From positions 1 through 64,000 of the forward strand of contig CAYTMI010000016.1 of assembly GCA_964438865.1 (NCBI GenBank): a stretch of 64,000 nucleotides of DNA. Reading direction: 5' to 3'. The DNA is from G016234445 sp964438865 (GTDB lineage: Bacteria; Chloroflexota; Dehalococcoidia; Tepidiformales; Tepidiformaceae). The position numbers and the translations under genes were made by a program. The notes under the pieces are model-generated. The model was given only the letters and a program-made list of their open reading frames with translations, did not search any database and was not told the origin of the DNA. Below are positions 14,747 to 23,850 of this stretch, piece after piece (positions within the stretch are counted from its first letter, which is position 1; every line of letters starts with the position of its first letter).

Positions 14747-16855
14747 GTGACCACCCCGACCACAACGCCCCCGCCCGTCCCCGACCCTCGCGCCCTGGCG
14801 CCCGCCCGAAAGGTGCTGCGCGAAGTCTTCGGCTACCCCGAATTCCGGCCCGGCCAGCCCGAGGTGCTCGCGGCGGTGCTCAAGGGACGGGACACCCTGG
14901 CGGTGATGCCCACCGGCGGCGGCAAGAGCGTCTGCTACCAGATCCCGGCGTTGCTGTTCGATTCCGGCGTGACGGTGGTGGTCTCACCGCTCCTGGCGCT
15001 GATGAAAGACCAGGTGGACGCCCTCCGCCAGGCCGGGGTGGCGGCGGCTGCGATCAACTCCACGGTGTCGCAGGAAGATCAGGCTGGCCTCCGGCAGGAC
15101 GTGGTGGATGGCAAGCTGCAGCTGCTCTACGTGGCCCCCGAACGCTTTGGCGACGGCGCCTTCATGGCTGCCCTGCGTTCGACGAAGGTGGCCCTCCTCG
15201 CAATCGACGAAGCCCACTGCATCTCCCAGTGGGGGCACGATTTTCGCCCCAGCTACCGCGACCTTGGCGGTGTTCGCCCGAAGCTGGGCAACCCGCCGAT
15301 CGTCGCCCTGACTGCCACAGCCGACCCGCGCGTCCGCGACGATATCCTCGTGCGGCTCAACCTCCGCGACCCGGTGGTGCACGTCGCCGGCTTCGACCGG
15401 CCGAACCTGCGCTTCGATGTCGTCCGCGTTCGCAACCAGAAGGAGAAGGCCGAGGCGATGGCCGAGAAGCTGAAGGGCCTGAAGAAGGACGACTCGGCGA
15501 TCATCTACTGCGGGACCCGGAAGAAGGTGGAGGACCTCACCGACTTCCTCCAGCACCAGCGGATCAAGGCGGCTCGCTATCACGCCGGCATGGAGGACGC
15601 CGACCGCCGCCGGATCCAGGACGCCTTCGCCCGCGACAGCGTCCGCGTGATCGTCGCTACCAATGCCTTCGGGATGGGCATCGACAAGCCGGACGTTCGG
15701 ATGGTGTTGCACCACGACCTGCCAGATTCGCTCGAATCCTATTATCAGGAAGCCGGCCGGGCCGGCCGCGACGGCGACCCCGCCGAATGCGTCCTCTACT
15801 TCGCCACCCGGGACCGGAACCTCCGCGAGTTCTTTATCGACCTCGAGCACCCGGAACCATCGACGGTGGTGGATGTCTACCGGGCGCTGGTTTCCCGCCA
15901 GGGCGAACGCACGCACATCCGTGACCTGATGACCGAGGAAGACGAATCAGGAATTAATGCGGCGATTGCGGCGCTGGTCGAATCTGGTCTCGCCGGCAGG
16001 CAGGGACAGATGGCCTGGGCGTTGCGCCCGGACGGCGAGGATGACATCGACCTGGCCGGGCTGGAGGAACACCGCAAGCACGCGTACGCGAAGCTCGACG
16101 CGATGCAGCGCTACGCCGAGTCCGTCACCTGCCTCCGGGCGCGCATCCTCAGCTATTTCGGGGACGAAAACGGCGTGCCCGCCTGCGGGAACTGCGGTCC
16201 CTGCGTCGCGCCGGTGGCGGCGAGCCCGGCATCCCAGGACGACGACGACACGGAGTGGCTCTTCAATGCCCTGCGCGCGGTGCGGCGGCGCTTCGCGGAG
16301 GATGCGAACGTGCCACCCTACGTCATCTTCGCCGACGCCGTGCTCCGGGAGATGGCGCGTAAGCGGCCGCGCACGCGCACGGAGCTGCTTGCGGTCGCCG
16401 GGGTCGGGCAGGTCAAGTACGAACGCTACGGGGAGGCCTTCCTCGCGGTGACGAAGGCGGCGGCCCCGGTCGTTGGCCGGGCGCCTGCGGCGGCTCCTCG
16501 CCCGGCTCCCGCGCGCGTTTCCTACCGCGACCGCAACGCCGGCGGCATCCCGGAGACGGTGCAGCGCACCTGGGAGTTGCACCGGAGCGGGCTGAGCATC
16601 GAAGAGATCGCCGCTCAGCGGGGCTTTAGCAGCAGGACGATCGCGAACCACATCGCCGACCTGGTCACGCGGGGCGAAATCACCGACGTCTCGCCATGGA
16701 TCGACGCGATGACCCTGGCCCGGGTGCGAAAGGCCGCCAACGGCCAGGCGATCGGCGCGCTCGGGGTCATCAAGGAGGCCCTCGGCGACAGCGTGACCTA
16801 CGAACAGTTGCACATCGCCCGGGCCTTCCTCTCCCGGCCCCCGGCGGCACCGTAA
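14747..16855 (+). CDS. recQ: ATP-dependent DNA helicase RecQ
   Basis: A 702-residue superfamily 2 3'-5' helicase. Walker A MPTGGGKS lies near residue 55, DEAH with CISQWGHDFR follows, then the aromatic-rich loop, motif IV-VI (YHAGMEDADR, ATNAFGMGIDKPDVR, YYQEAGRAGRDG) and a zinc-binding set (CLR...C..C..C) near 470. An HRDC domain (~505-575) and a C-terminal helix-turn-helix (LSIEEIAAQRGFSSRTIANH) complete it. The GTG start at 14747 has TACAAT (14733-14738) 8 nt upstream and no ribosome site, suggesting a leaderless mRNA. An ATG at 14693 would place that box inside the gene. Its stop overlaps the rmuC start (TAATG). Confidence 0.93.
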   Translation: MTTPTTTPPPVPDPRALAPARKVLREVFGYPEFRPGQPEVLAAVLKGRDTLAVMPTGGGKSVCYQIPALLFDSGVTVVVSPLLALMKDQVDALRQAGVAAAAINSTVSQEDQAGLRQDVVDGKLQLLYVAPERFGDGAFMAALRSTKVALLAIDEAHCISQWGHDFRPSYRDLGGVRPKLGNPPIVALTATADPRVRDDILVRLNLRDPVVHVAGFDRPNLRFDVVRVRNQKEKAEAMAEKLKGLKKDDSAIIYCGTRKKVEDLTDFLQHQRIKAARYHAGMEDADRRRIQDAFARDSVRVIVATNAFGMGIDKPDVRMVLHHDLPDSLESYYQEAGRAGRDGDPAECVLYFATRDRNLREFFIDLEHPEPSTVVDVYRALVSRQGERTHIRDLMTEEDESGINAAIAALVESGLAGRQGQMAWALRPDGEDDIDLAGLEEHRKHAYAKLDAMQRYAESVTCLRARILSYFGDENGVPACGNCGPCVAPVAASPASQDDDDTEWLFNALRAVRRRFAEDANVPPYVIFADAVLREMARKRPRTRTELLAVAGVGQVKYERYGEAFLAVTKAAAPVVGRAPAAAPRPAPARVSYRDRNAGGIPETVQRTWELHRSGLSIEEIAAQRGFSSRTIANHIADLVTRGEITDVSPWIDAMTLARVRKAANGQAIGALGVIKEALGDSVTYEQLHIARAFLSRPPAAP

Positions 16856-17922
16856 TGGAGGCGCTCGCGGCGGCCGCGCTCGTGGTTGTGGCCGCGCTTG
16901 TCGTCGCGCTCGTGGTGATCAGCCGCCGCCCGTCGACGCCTTCGGATCTCTCCACGCCCCTCCAGAACCTGGCAGCGGCCGTCCAGTCCACGAACACCCA
17001 GGTCGCGGTGGTCGCCGAGCGGATGGGCGCGGTCGCGCAGCGGGTAGCAGTCGTCGAACAGCAGCAGCAGGCGGCCCAGGCCGGGCTGAACCAGGCGGCC
17101 ACGGCGATTCGCGCCGAGGTGACGCGCACCCAACAGCAACTGGGCGAGCTGAAGTCGGCGGCCGAAGCGCGAAGAGAGATGGAGCAGCGGACGGCCGAAT
17201 CGATCCGCCGCCTGGAGACCGTCATCGCCGGCACCGCGACCAAGGGCGCTGCCGGGGAGAGCGTGATCGAATTCGTCTTCGCCCAGTTGCCGGCCGCCTG
17301 GCAGGTGCGCGACTTCGAAGTTGGCAACCGGCGGGTCGAGTTTGGCCTGCGTCTCCCGAACGCGCTCGTCCTCCCGATCGACAGCAAGTGGCCGGCGACC
17401 AACCTCCTCGAACAGTTCCTCGCCGCTGAGGCCCCCGACGAGCAGAAGCGCCTGAAGCAGCAACTGGAGCAGGCGGTGATCGCCAAGGCGAGCGAAGTGC
17501 GGAAGTACCTGGACCCCAACCTGACGGTGAACTTTGGGGTCGCGGTGCTGCCCGATGCGGTCTACGAACTCTGCGGCGACGCCCGGGTGAAGGCGATGGA
17601 GATGCACGTGGTGCTGGTGAGCGCCAGCCTCTTCGTTCCCTACCTGCTGCTCGTCTTCGAAACCGTGTTGGGCGCCTCGCGGGACATCGACCTCGACCGG
17701 CTCCTCGCCGCGATCGGCGCCGTGGAGGAGTCGCTCAAGGCGATGCAGGACGAGGTGGAAGGGCGGCTTTCGAAGGCGCTGACGATGGCCGGGAACTCCC
17801 GCGACGAGCTCCGAAACGTCGTCGCCCGGGCCGGGGCGAGCCTCTCGATGGTCCGCCTGCCCGCCGCGGGGAACGCTGCCCCGGCGCTCCCGGCGGCGGC
17901 CGGGGACCCCCAGGATTCGTGA
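16855..17922 (+). CDS. rmuC: DNA recombination protein RmuC family
   Basis: A 355-residue protein with an N-terminal membrane anchor (MEALAAAALVVVAALVVALVVI), a long coiled coil (~40-130, many Gln/Ala/Glu heptads) and the RmuC nuclease-like domain. The domain is marked by GAAGESVIEFVFAQLP, VEFGLRLPNALVLPIDSKWP and VNFGVAVLPDAVYELCGDA. RmuC limits inversions at short inverted repeats in E. coli. ATG 16855 overlaps the recQ stop by one base, so helicase and RmuC are co-translated, which suggests a joint role in DNA repair. Confidence 0.9.
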   Translation: MEALAAAALVVVAALVVALVVISRRPSTPSDLSTPLQNLAAAVQSTNTQVAVVAERMGAVAQRVAVVEQQQQAAQAGLNQAATAIRAEVTRTQQQLGELKSAAEARREMEQRTAESIRRLETVIAGTATKGAAGESVIEFVFAQLPAAWQVRDFEVGNRRVEFGLRLPNALVLPIDSKWPATNLLEQFLAAEAPDEQKRLKQQLEQAVIAKASEVRKYLDPNLTVNFGVAVLPDAVYELCGDARVKAMEMHVVLVSASLFVPYLLLVFETVLGASRDIDLDRLLAAIGAVEESLKAMQDEVEGRLSKALTMAGNSRDELRNVVARAGASLSMVRLPAAGNAAPALPAAAGDPQDS

Positions 17923-17953
17923 CTAACGCCCGCTCCGGGGTAGTCTGAGGGGA

Positions 17954-19216
17954 ATGCAATCGTTGTTGCGCGGTGGGGTGGCCTGGCTGGCGGTCGGGGC
18001 AGTGAGCCTGGCGGGGATGTGGGCCGTTCTCGGGACCGGCGCGGGCGCGGCCGAGCCCGGTTGGCCCGAGATCGAACTGAAGCCGTTCGCCCAGGGACTT
18101 TCGCAGCCCGTCCACCTGGCCGGGGACGGTTCCGGCAGACTTTTCGTGGTCGAACGGCGGGGGCGCATCCTCCTGGTGAACGCCGGCGGCTCCGTGCTGC
18201 AGACGCCATTCCTGGACATCACCGACCGCGTCCTCAGCGCCGCGCCGGAACAGGGGCTGCTGAGCGTCGCCTTCCCCCCGGACTTCGCAACCAGCCGCGT
18301 CTTCTACGTGAACTACACGGGCGGCACCGGCGCCGGGCAGACGCGGATCGCGCGCTTCGAGGTCGACCCCGCGAATCAGTCCCGGGCGCTACCTGGGAGC
18401 GAAGTCGTCATCCTGCCGATCGAGCAGCCCTACACGAACCACAACGGCGGACAGATCGCCTTCGGGCCGGACGGCAAGCTCTACATCGGGATGGGGGACG
18501 GTGGCGGCGCGGGCGACCCGGACGGGAATGCTCAGGACACTTCCGTGCTCCTCGGGAAGCTGCTCCGGGTCGATCCAGAACAGGATCCGGTGGACATCGA
18601 CACCTGGTATGCGAAGGGGCTGCGCAACCCGTGGCGGTTCTCGTTCGACCGCGTCACGGGGGCGCTCTTCATCGGTGACGCCGGGGAGGACAGCATCGAG
18701 GAGATCGACTACTTGCCCGCGGGGACGCCGCCGGGGACGAATTTCGGCTGGAAGGTCATGGAAGGAAGCCAGTGCTTCCCCCCCGGCGCGAACAACTGTC
18801 AGCCGGCGGGCTACACGGCGCCGGTCGCGGAATACACGCATGAGTCGTCCAACTGCGCCGTGACCGGGGGCTTCGTCTACCGCGGGAGCCAGGTGCCGGA
18901 GTTGTATGGGACCTACGTCTACGGGGACTTCTGCAGCGGACGCATCTGGGGGCTGCGGCAGGAAGGGAGCGGGTGGACCAGCGCGGAACTGCTCCAGAGC
19001 GGGCTCTCTATCAGCAGTTTCGGCGAAGGCGACGACGGCGAGCTGTACGTCGTGGATTACGGCGGCGCCATCTACCGGATCCAGCGGAAGACGGCGCCGC
19101 GGCCAACCGCGACCCCAACCCTGTCGCCGTCGCCCACCGCCACGCCAACCGCGACCCCGGTGCCCTCGCCCGGCGCGCCGACGCGAGGGGTGGTCCCGGC
19201 GGTGGCGCGCGACTGA
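17954..19216 (+). CDS. Exported PQQ-dependent sugar dehydrogenase-like beta-propeller (YliI/Asd family)
   Basis: This 420-residue protein carries a signal peptide or anchor (WLAVGAVSLAGMWAVLGTGAGAA) and a six-bladed propeller. LSQPVHLAGDGSGRLFVVER, EQGLLSVAFPPDF, YTNHNGGQIAFGPDGKLYIG and GLRNPWRFSFD are hallmarks of soluble aldose sugar dehydrogenases (GSDH family). The Thr/Pro/Ser-rich tail (PTATPTLSPSPTATPT) resembles linkers of Chloroflexota exported proteins. Whether it oxidises sugars with PQQ or binds glycans is not shown. TAGTCT (17941-17946) lies 7 nt before ATG 17954, a leaderless-type start. Confidence 0.88.
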   Translation: MQSLLRGGVAWLAVGAVSLAGMWAVLGTGAGAAEPGWPEIELKPFAQGLSQPVHLAGDGSGRLFVVERRGRILLVNAGGSVLQTPFLDITDRVLSAAPEQGLLSVAFPPDFATSRVFYVNYTGGTGAGQTRIARFEVDPANQSRALPGSEVVILPIEQPYTNHNGGQIAFGPDGKLYIGMGDGGGAGDPDGNAQDTSVLLGKLLRVDPEQDPVDIDTWYAKGLRNPWRFSFDRVTGALFIGDAGEDSIEEIDYLPAGTPPGTNFGWKVMEGSQCFPPGANNCQPAGYTAPVAEYTHESSNCAVTGGFVYRGSQVPELYGTYVYGDFCSGRIWGLRQEGSGWTSAELLQSGLSISSFGEGDDGELYVVDYGGAIYRIQRKTAPRPTATPTLSPSPTATPTATPVPSPGAPTRGVVPAVARD

Positions 19217-19234
19217 CGACGGTCGGGACTGCCT

Positions 19235-19636
19235 TCAGGCGGGCGCCTCTACCGGCAGGCCAAGCGCCCGGGCCGCCTCCTGCATCCGCCGGTCATAGGT
19301 GACGAACGACGCGAGGTCGGAGCCGAGGCTCATCGCCGCCGCCACGTGGATGGCATCCAGGGCCCGCAGCGTTGGCGGGGAAAGCTGCGCGGCCGCTTCG
19401 AGCAGGGGCTCGTCCATGGCGACGAGCGCGATGGAACGAAGCAGTCTCCGTGCGTTGGTGGTCGTTTGTTCCCCGCGGACGGCCGCCCTCCGGATGACTT
19501 CCACGTGGGCCAAGGCGCACGAGGTCAGCCTGGGGTAATCCTTGATGTAGCGGCGGAGCGCCTCGGTTTCAGGCTCGGCCACGACCAGCTTCACGAGGGC
19601 GGACGAATCAAGGTAGAGGATGCCGTCAGCGCTCAT
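19235..19636 (-). CDS. vapC: VapC-type PIN-domain ribonuclease toxin
   Basis: A 133-residue PIN-domain protein. LYLDSSALVKLVV carries the first catalytic Asp (residue ~10), HVEVIRR an acidic residue, LDAIHVAAA the central Asp and FVTYDRRM the last Asp. All four acidic positions needed for the Mg-dependent RNase site appear present. The start overlaps the antitoxin gene by 11 nt. The target RNA cannot be predicted. Confidence 0.93.
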   Translation of the reverse strand: MSADGILYLDSSALVKLVVAEPETEALRRYIKDYPRLTSCALAHVEVIRRAAVRGEQTTTNARRLLRSIALVAMDEPLLEAAAQLSPPTLRALDAIHVAAAMSLGSDLASFVTYDRRMQEAARALGLPVEAPA

Positions 19637-19901
19637 ACGAAGCGCGCTCTTCCTCCAGCGCCTCGCTGAGAGTCGGGACGCCCGGGAGCGGCTGCAACGG
19701 TTCGACGTCGAGCGCGTTGCCGGAGGCGGGACGGATCCTCCCCTCCCTGACCATCCGCTGGTAGGGAGATTCCGGCGGCAAGGCCTGGAGTATCGCCACT
19801 GGCTCGCCGCGCTCCGTAATCTCGATCGTCTCCCCGGCCTTCACCATGCGGAGGTACTCGCTCGCGTGCTGACGCAGTTCCCGGACCCCGATGCGTTTCA
19901 T
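19626..19901 (-). CDS. vapB: Phd/YefM-type antitoxin of the VapC toxin
   Basis: This 91-residue protein begins MKRIGVRELRQHASEYLRMVKAGETIEITERGEPVAIL, the Phd/YefM DNA-binding fold. Its tail (PGVPTLSEALEEERASYER) is the usual PIN-toxin-wrapping segment. It precedes the toxin in the operon. A perfect palindrome abuts the ATG (19900-19919) and should be its own operator. No ribosome site is visible; a TACAAG box 6 nt upstream suggests a leaderless mRNA. Confidence 0.92.
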   Translation of the reverse strand: MKRIGVRELRQHASEYLRMVKAGETIEITERGEPVAILQALPPESPYQRMVREGRIRPASGNALDVEPLQPLPGVPTLSEALEEERASYER

Positions 19902-19919
19902 GTGCTACTTGTAGCACAT
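19900..19919 (-). promoter_or_regulatory. Perfect palindromic operator overlapping the vapB start codon
   Basis: ATGTGCTAC (19900-19908) and GTAGCACAT (19911-19919) form a perfect 9+9 inverted repeat separated by 2 nt. It covers the putative -10 (TACAAG on the minus strand) and reaches the ATG. Autorepression by the antitoxin is the established mode for this family. Confidence 0.75.
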
Positions 19920-19940
19920 TCGCGAGACGACATCAATCGC

Positions 19941-22241
19941 TCACCCGATCGCGCGCTCGAGCATGATCCGTGCGGCCTTCCTCGCGGGGCTGTTCGCCTC
20001 CACCTGGGGGCCGACGCAGCCGGGGCAGCCGGATTCGCAGTCGCACGTCAGCACCAGGGCGAGGCACGCCTGAAGGAGGTCCTCGCGGACTTCGAAGAGC
20101 TTCTCCGCGAGGCCGACGCCCCCCGGGATCGCGTCGTACAGGAAGACGGTGGGCAGCTCCGTATGGGGCGAGCGGACCTGCGCCGCGGAGCCGATGTCGC
20201 GCGCGTCGCAGAGGCAGTACACGGCCGCCAGGTTCCTCGCGAGGTGGGCGATGCCGGAGAGGCCGGCGGCAATCTCGTCGCGGGCCAGGCTCTTCGTCGC
20301 CGCGTCGTTGAAGCTGAGCCAGCAGGCGCTCGCGTGGAGGTTCTCTTCGGGGATGGCAATCTTGCCCCAGCCGACGTTTTCGTGCGTGTGGAGCTTGATC
20401 TTCTTGAAGATGGTGGCGAGGAAAGTGATCGCGACTTCCCCCAGCGCCCAGGTGACGGCGCCTGAGCCTTCTTCGCGGAAACTGTCGAGCACCTTCAGCT
20501 CCACCGCGAGCTGGGCGTCGGTGTAGTAGTCGACGGCGACGGGCGTGACGTAGGCCTTCTTGTCGTCCCAATCGAGGTACTCCACCTGGTACTGCTGGCC
20601 GCGGTGGATGTAAATCGCGTCTTCGTGGATGAGCAGCGGCGCGCTCGGCCGGTCGCACTCGCCGATGACCTTCGGCTGGGGCCCCTGTTCGATGATCACG
20701 AAATTGTCGGTGCTGGCGGTGCGAAGGCTGACCTGTTCGGCGGGGTAGGCCTCGCTCATCCAGTGGTAACGGCTCCCCGAACGCTGGAGGATGCCTTCTT
20801 CGGCGAGGATGTCGAGCAGTTCGCCGGTGTGGGCGCCGAAGACTTCGCCTTCGTTGAACGGCAGCTCGAAGGCTCCGCATTTCAGGTGGCTGGCGAGGAT
20901 GAAGAGGTTGTCGGGGTCGATGAGGCCGCGTTCGACGCTGCGTTCGAAGACAAAATCAGGGTGTTTCGCGACGTACTGGTCCAGGGGGTTGGAGGAAGTG
21001 ACAAGGACGGAGAGCGAGGGTTCGTCGCCCCGGCCGGCGCGGCCGAACTGCTGCCAGAGGCTGGCGAGCGAGCCCGGGTAGCCGGTGACGACGCTGGCTC
21101 CGAGCCCGCCGATGTCGATCCCGAGTTCGAGGGCGTTGGTCGCCACGACCCCGCGGATGCTCCCATCGCGGAGCCCGCGTTCGATGTTCCGGCGTTCGTT
21201 GGGGAGGTATCCGCCGCGGTAGCCGGTCACGCGTTCGGGGTCGCCGGGCTTCCCGCGGAGGGTTTCGCGCAGGTAGGTGAGGAGGAGCTCGACGCGGACG
21301 CGGCTGGGGGCGAAGACGATGGTCTGCACCTGGGCGCGGATAAGGCGGGCGGCGATGTCGCGCGCGGCCTTCAACGAGGATTGGCGGATCCCGAGTTCCT
21401 TGTTGACCACGGGCGGGTTGTGGATGACGACGACGCGCTCCGCCGCTGGCGCCCCGTTGTCGTCGACCAGTTCCACCTCGTCTCCGACGAGGGCACGGGC
21501 GAGTTCGCCGGGGTTGCCGATGGTGGCCGAGCAGAGGATGAAGGTGGGGTTCGAGCCGTAGAACTGGCAGATCCGCCGCAGCCGCCTGAGGACGTTGGCG
21601 AGGTGGCTGCCGAAGACCCCGCGGTACGTGTGGAGTTCGTCGATGACGACATAATCGAGACTCTCGAAGAGCTTCGACCACTTGGTGTGGTGAGGGAGGA
21701 TGCCGGAGTGAAGCATGTCGGGGTTGGTGAGGACGATGTGCCCGGCCGTGCGGACGGCGCGCCGGGCGTCGGCGGGGGTGTCGCCGTCGTAGGTGAACGT
21801 GCCGATATCTTCGCCGAGGCCGGTGATCAGCCCGTGCAGCTCTTCCAGTTGGTCCTGGGCGAGGGCCTTGGTGGGGAACAGGTACATCGCCCGGGCGGAG
21901 CGGTCGCGAAGGATGGTGCTGAGGATGGGCGCGTTGTAGCAGAGCGTCTTGCCGCTGGCCGTGGGGGTGACGACAACGGTGTTGGTCCCGGCCAGGGCGT
22001 GGCCGATGGCGCTGGCCTGGTGGGTGTAGGGGTGGGCGATGCCCCGTTTGCGAAGGACCGCGAGGAGGCGGTCATCGACACCATCGGGCCATTCGCCGTA
22101 GCGCGGGGGGCGCGCGTCGATGCGGCGCACGGTGGTGTCGGTGGGCTTCGCCTGGAGTTCGGCGACGACCGCCTCGGCGATGATCGCGGGGGGCACGGGG
22201 CGGACTGCCGCGACAGGGTAAGCGGGTGGCCGCTTAGTCAT
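19941..22241 (-). CDS. DEAD/DEAH-box helicase of the Hrq1/MrfA (YprA) family
   Basis: A 766-residue superfamily 2 helicase: Q-like region HPYTHQASAIGHAL, Walker A TPTASGKT (~92-99), YLFPTKALAQDQ, motif II as VIDELHTYRG (DELH, ~198), SATIGNP, and motifs V/VI (TNALELGIDIGG, QQFGRAGRG). The C-terminal DUF1998 domain carries the four-cysteine cluster CDCESGCPGC near residue 735. This is the MrfA/Hrq1 arrangement; MrfA acts with the exonuclease MrfB in mitomycin-C lesion repair in Bacillus. No mrfB-like gene is nearby. ATG 22241 was chosen because the conserved helicase begins ~40 residues in; no ribosome site is visible. Confidence 0.9.
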   Translation of the reverse strand: MTKRPPAYPVAAVRPVPPAIIAEAVVAELQAKPTDTTVRRIDARPPRYGEWPDGVDDRLLAVLRKRGIAHPYTHQASAIGHALAGTNTVVVTPTASGKTLCYNAPILSTILRDRSARAMYLFPTKALAQDQLEELHGLITGLGEDIGTFTYDGDTPADARRAVRTAGHIVLTNPDMLHSGILPHHTKWSKLFESLDYVVIDELHTYRGVFGSHLANVLRRLRRICQFYGSNPTFILCSATIGNPGELARALVGDEVELVDDNGAPAAERVVVIHNPPVVNKELGIRQSSLKAARDIAARLIRAQVQTIVFAPSRVRVELLLTYLRETLRGKPGDPERVTGYRGGYLPNERRNIERGLRDGSIRGVVATNALELGIDIGGLGASVVTGYPGSLASLWQQFGRAGRGDEPSLSVLVTSSNPLDQYVAKHPDFVFERSVERGLIDPDNLFILASHLKCGAFELPFNEGEVFGAHTGELLDILAEEGILQRSGSRYHWMSEAYPAEQVSLRTASTDNFVIIEQGPQPKVIGECDRPSAPLLIHEDAIYIHRGQQYQVEYLDWDDKKAYVTPVAVDYYTDAQLAVELKVLDSFREEGSGAVTWALGEVAITFLATIFKKIKLHTHENVGWGKIAIPEENLHASACWLSFNDAATKSLARDEIAAGLSGIAHLARNLAAVYCLCDARDIGSAAQVRSPHTELPTVFLYDAIPGGVGLAEKLFEVREDLLQACLALVLTCDCESGCPGCVGPQVEANSPARKAARIMLERAIG

Positions 22242-22365
22242 GGAAGGAGCGAGGGGGAAGAAGTGAGGGCATCCTGGTGGCCTCGATCCGCACGGATGTT
22301 CGAAAGTATGCGCGCGGCCGGGGCTGGCGGTCAATCTCCGGGGGTTGCGCCGGGAGATCTGCGAT

Positions 22366-22557
22366 TCAGGGCTGGGCCCAGAGCCTCAGTTCATCTTCAG
22401 TCCAGGCGGGCCCCAGCTGCTTGCCGCCGCCGCGGGGGGTAGAGGCTGCGTCCCAGGCCTGGCGGCCGGGTTCGATGAGCGCGTGGCCGCAGGCGAGGCA
22501 GGAGACGGTGTCGTGGTTCCGGAGAATGGCGGAAGACTGGCACCGCGGGCAGATCAC
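22366..22557 (-). CDS. Small zinc-ribbon protein (63 aa)
   Basis: MICPRCQSSAILRNHDTVSCLACGHAL has two CxxC pairs (residues 3-6 and 20-23), a classic zinc ribbon, followed by a flexible region and a charged WTEDELRLW end. The ATG overlaps the preceding gene's stop by 4 nt (ATGA), so the two are co-translated. Function unknown. Confidence 0.7.
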   Translation of the reverse strand: MICPRCQSSAILRNHDTVSCLACGHALIEPGRQAWDAASTPRGGGKQLGPAWTEDELRLWAQP

Positions 22558-22736
22558 GGCTGATTGCGCTTTGCTCGCTGAGCGTCGAGTTCGCCTTCAA
22601 CGCGGGCACGGGTGTCGCGTTCATACTCTTCCGAGACGGTAGGAGGGGCGCCGCCGGTGGATTCCTTGCCCGGGTGGGCGGCAAGCCAGGTTTCGTGGTC
22701 GACTTCGCGGCGGAGGAATTTCTTGAGCCAGCCCAT
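22554..22736 (-). CDS. Small hydrophilic protein (60 aa), function unknown
   Basis: MGWLKKFLRREVDHETWLAAH starts with an amphipathic basic helix that could touch the membrane; the rest is charged (SEEYERDTRARVEGELDAQ). AAGGTGA lies 5 nt before ATG 22736, a good ribosome site. It is translationally coupled to the zinc-ribbon gene downstream. No family recognised. Confidence 0.6.
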   Translation of the reverse strand: MGWLKKFLRREVDHETWLAAHPGKESTGGAPPTVSEEYERDTRARVEGELDAQRAKRNQP

Positions 22737-22821
22737 GCAGGTCACCTTTTCTTGCAGGGGAGGCTATCGCTCCCCGTACTGCTTAGCATAATGCACCGGA
22801 ACCGCGTTGGTTGGCGGGGTT

Positions 22822-23850
22822 TCAGGGGCGGACGGCTGCCCCGCCGCGCAAGGAAGCGGTGACGCGGTGGAGGTGCCCGAAAATCTCCCGGTAGGCCATC
22901 AGAAGGCCCGTCGAGTGATAAGGCACGGACTCCTTTTCGCAGAAGGCCCGGACCATGCCCTGGGCGCGGGAGAGGTTGTTTCGCGGCATCGTCGGGAACA
23001 GATGGTGTTCGATCTGGTAGTTGAGGCCCCCGTACCAGAAGTCGCTCCACCAGTGGCCGTGGACGTTGCGGGAGGTGAGCACCTGTTCACTGAAGAAGTC
23101 GAGGCGGTTGCCGGCTTCGATCAGTGGCATGCCCTTGTGGTTCGAAGCGAAGACGGAGCTGTTATAGACACCCCAGACGACGTGGTGGACGGCGGCGAAG
23201 GCCAGGGCGATCTCCCAGGAGCCGAGGAGGACAAGGAAGGCGCCGTAGCCGGCGTAGTGGACACCCAGTACGAGCGCTTCCGGCAGCGTCCGGCGGGACT
23301 TGCCGCTGATGAGGTGGGCGATGCTGTTCCAGCGCATGTTGAGCGCCTGGAAGGGAAGGAGCATCGGGAAGACGAATGCCTGCATCGCCATCACGGGGCG
23401 CAGGAGGCGGGAGCGGTTCGCAATCTGGCTGGCCGAAAACACGAACATCGGGAACTGGATGTCGGGGTCGGCGTCGATGTGGTTTGGGGTGGCGTGGTGC
23501 TGGTTGTGCTTCGTGGTCCACCAGGTATGGCTCACGCCGAGGAGGAGGTTCCCGAAGACGAGCCGGGCGATCGCATTCGCGCGGGCGCCGCGGTAGCCCT
23601 GCTTGTGGCCGACTTCGTGGGCGAGCAGGGCGATCTGGGTAGAGCCGAAGCCGAGGAGGATGGCGTCTGCGAGCAGGAGCCAGGTGTTCGAGACGAGGAT
23701 GGCGATCGCGATTCCGGCTGCGAGGGTGCCGATCGAGACCGCGGTTTTCATCCAGTAGTAGCCGGTCTGGGCTTCGAGCAGTCCCTCAGCGGCCACGAGG
23801 CGCTTAAGCTGTGCGTAGGGGAGCGTCTGCGATGCAGGTTGTGACGACAC
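22822..23850 (-). CDS. Membrane fatty acid desaturase
   Basis: A 342-residue member of the di-iron membrane desaturase family. The three histidine boxes are HEVGH (78-82), HNQHH (115-119) and QIEHH (~277-281). The glutamine-containing third box is typical of acyl-lipid front-end/DesA3-type enzymes. Hydrophobic segments lie around 35-70, 90-110, 150-180 and 200-230. It inserts a double bond into membrane acyl chains using O2, pointing to an aerobic or microaerobic host. GTG 23850 has CAGGAG 10 nt upstream. No electron donor gene is adjacent. Confidence 0.92.
   Translation of the reverse strand: MSSQPASQTLPYAQLKRLVAAEGLLEAQTGYYWMKTAVSIGTLAAGIAIAILVSNTWLLLADAILLGFGSTQIALLAHEVGHKQGYRGARANAIARLVFGNLLLGVSHTWWTTKHNQHHATPNHIDADPDIQFPMFVFSASQIANRSRLLRPVMAMQAFVFPMLLPFQALNMRWNSIAHLISGKSRRTLPEALVLGVHYAGYGAFLVLLGSWEIALAFAAVHHVVWGVYNSSVFASNHKGMPLIEAGNRLDFFSEQVLTSRNVHGHWWSDFWYGGLNYQIEHHLFPTMPRNNLSRAQGMVRAFCEKESVPYHSTGLLMAYREIFGHLHRVTASLRGGAAVRP

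Noticed and set aside
20604..22442. 612-residue frame on the plus strand antisense to the helicase gene
   Set aside because: It shadows a gene with strong helicase motifs; its composition (Gly/Val/Asp/Glu runs) is typical of the reverse of GC-rich coding sequence.
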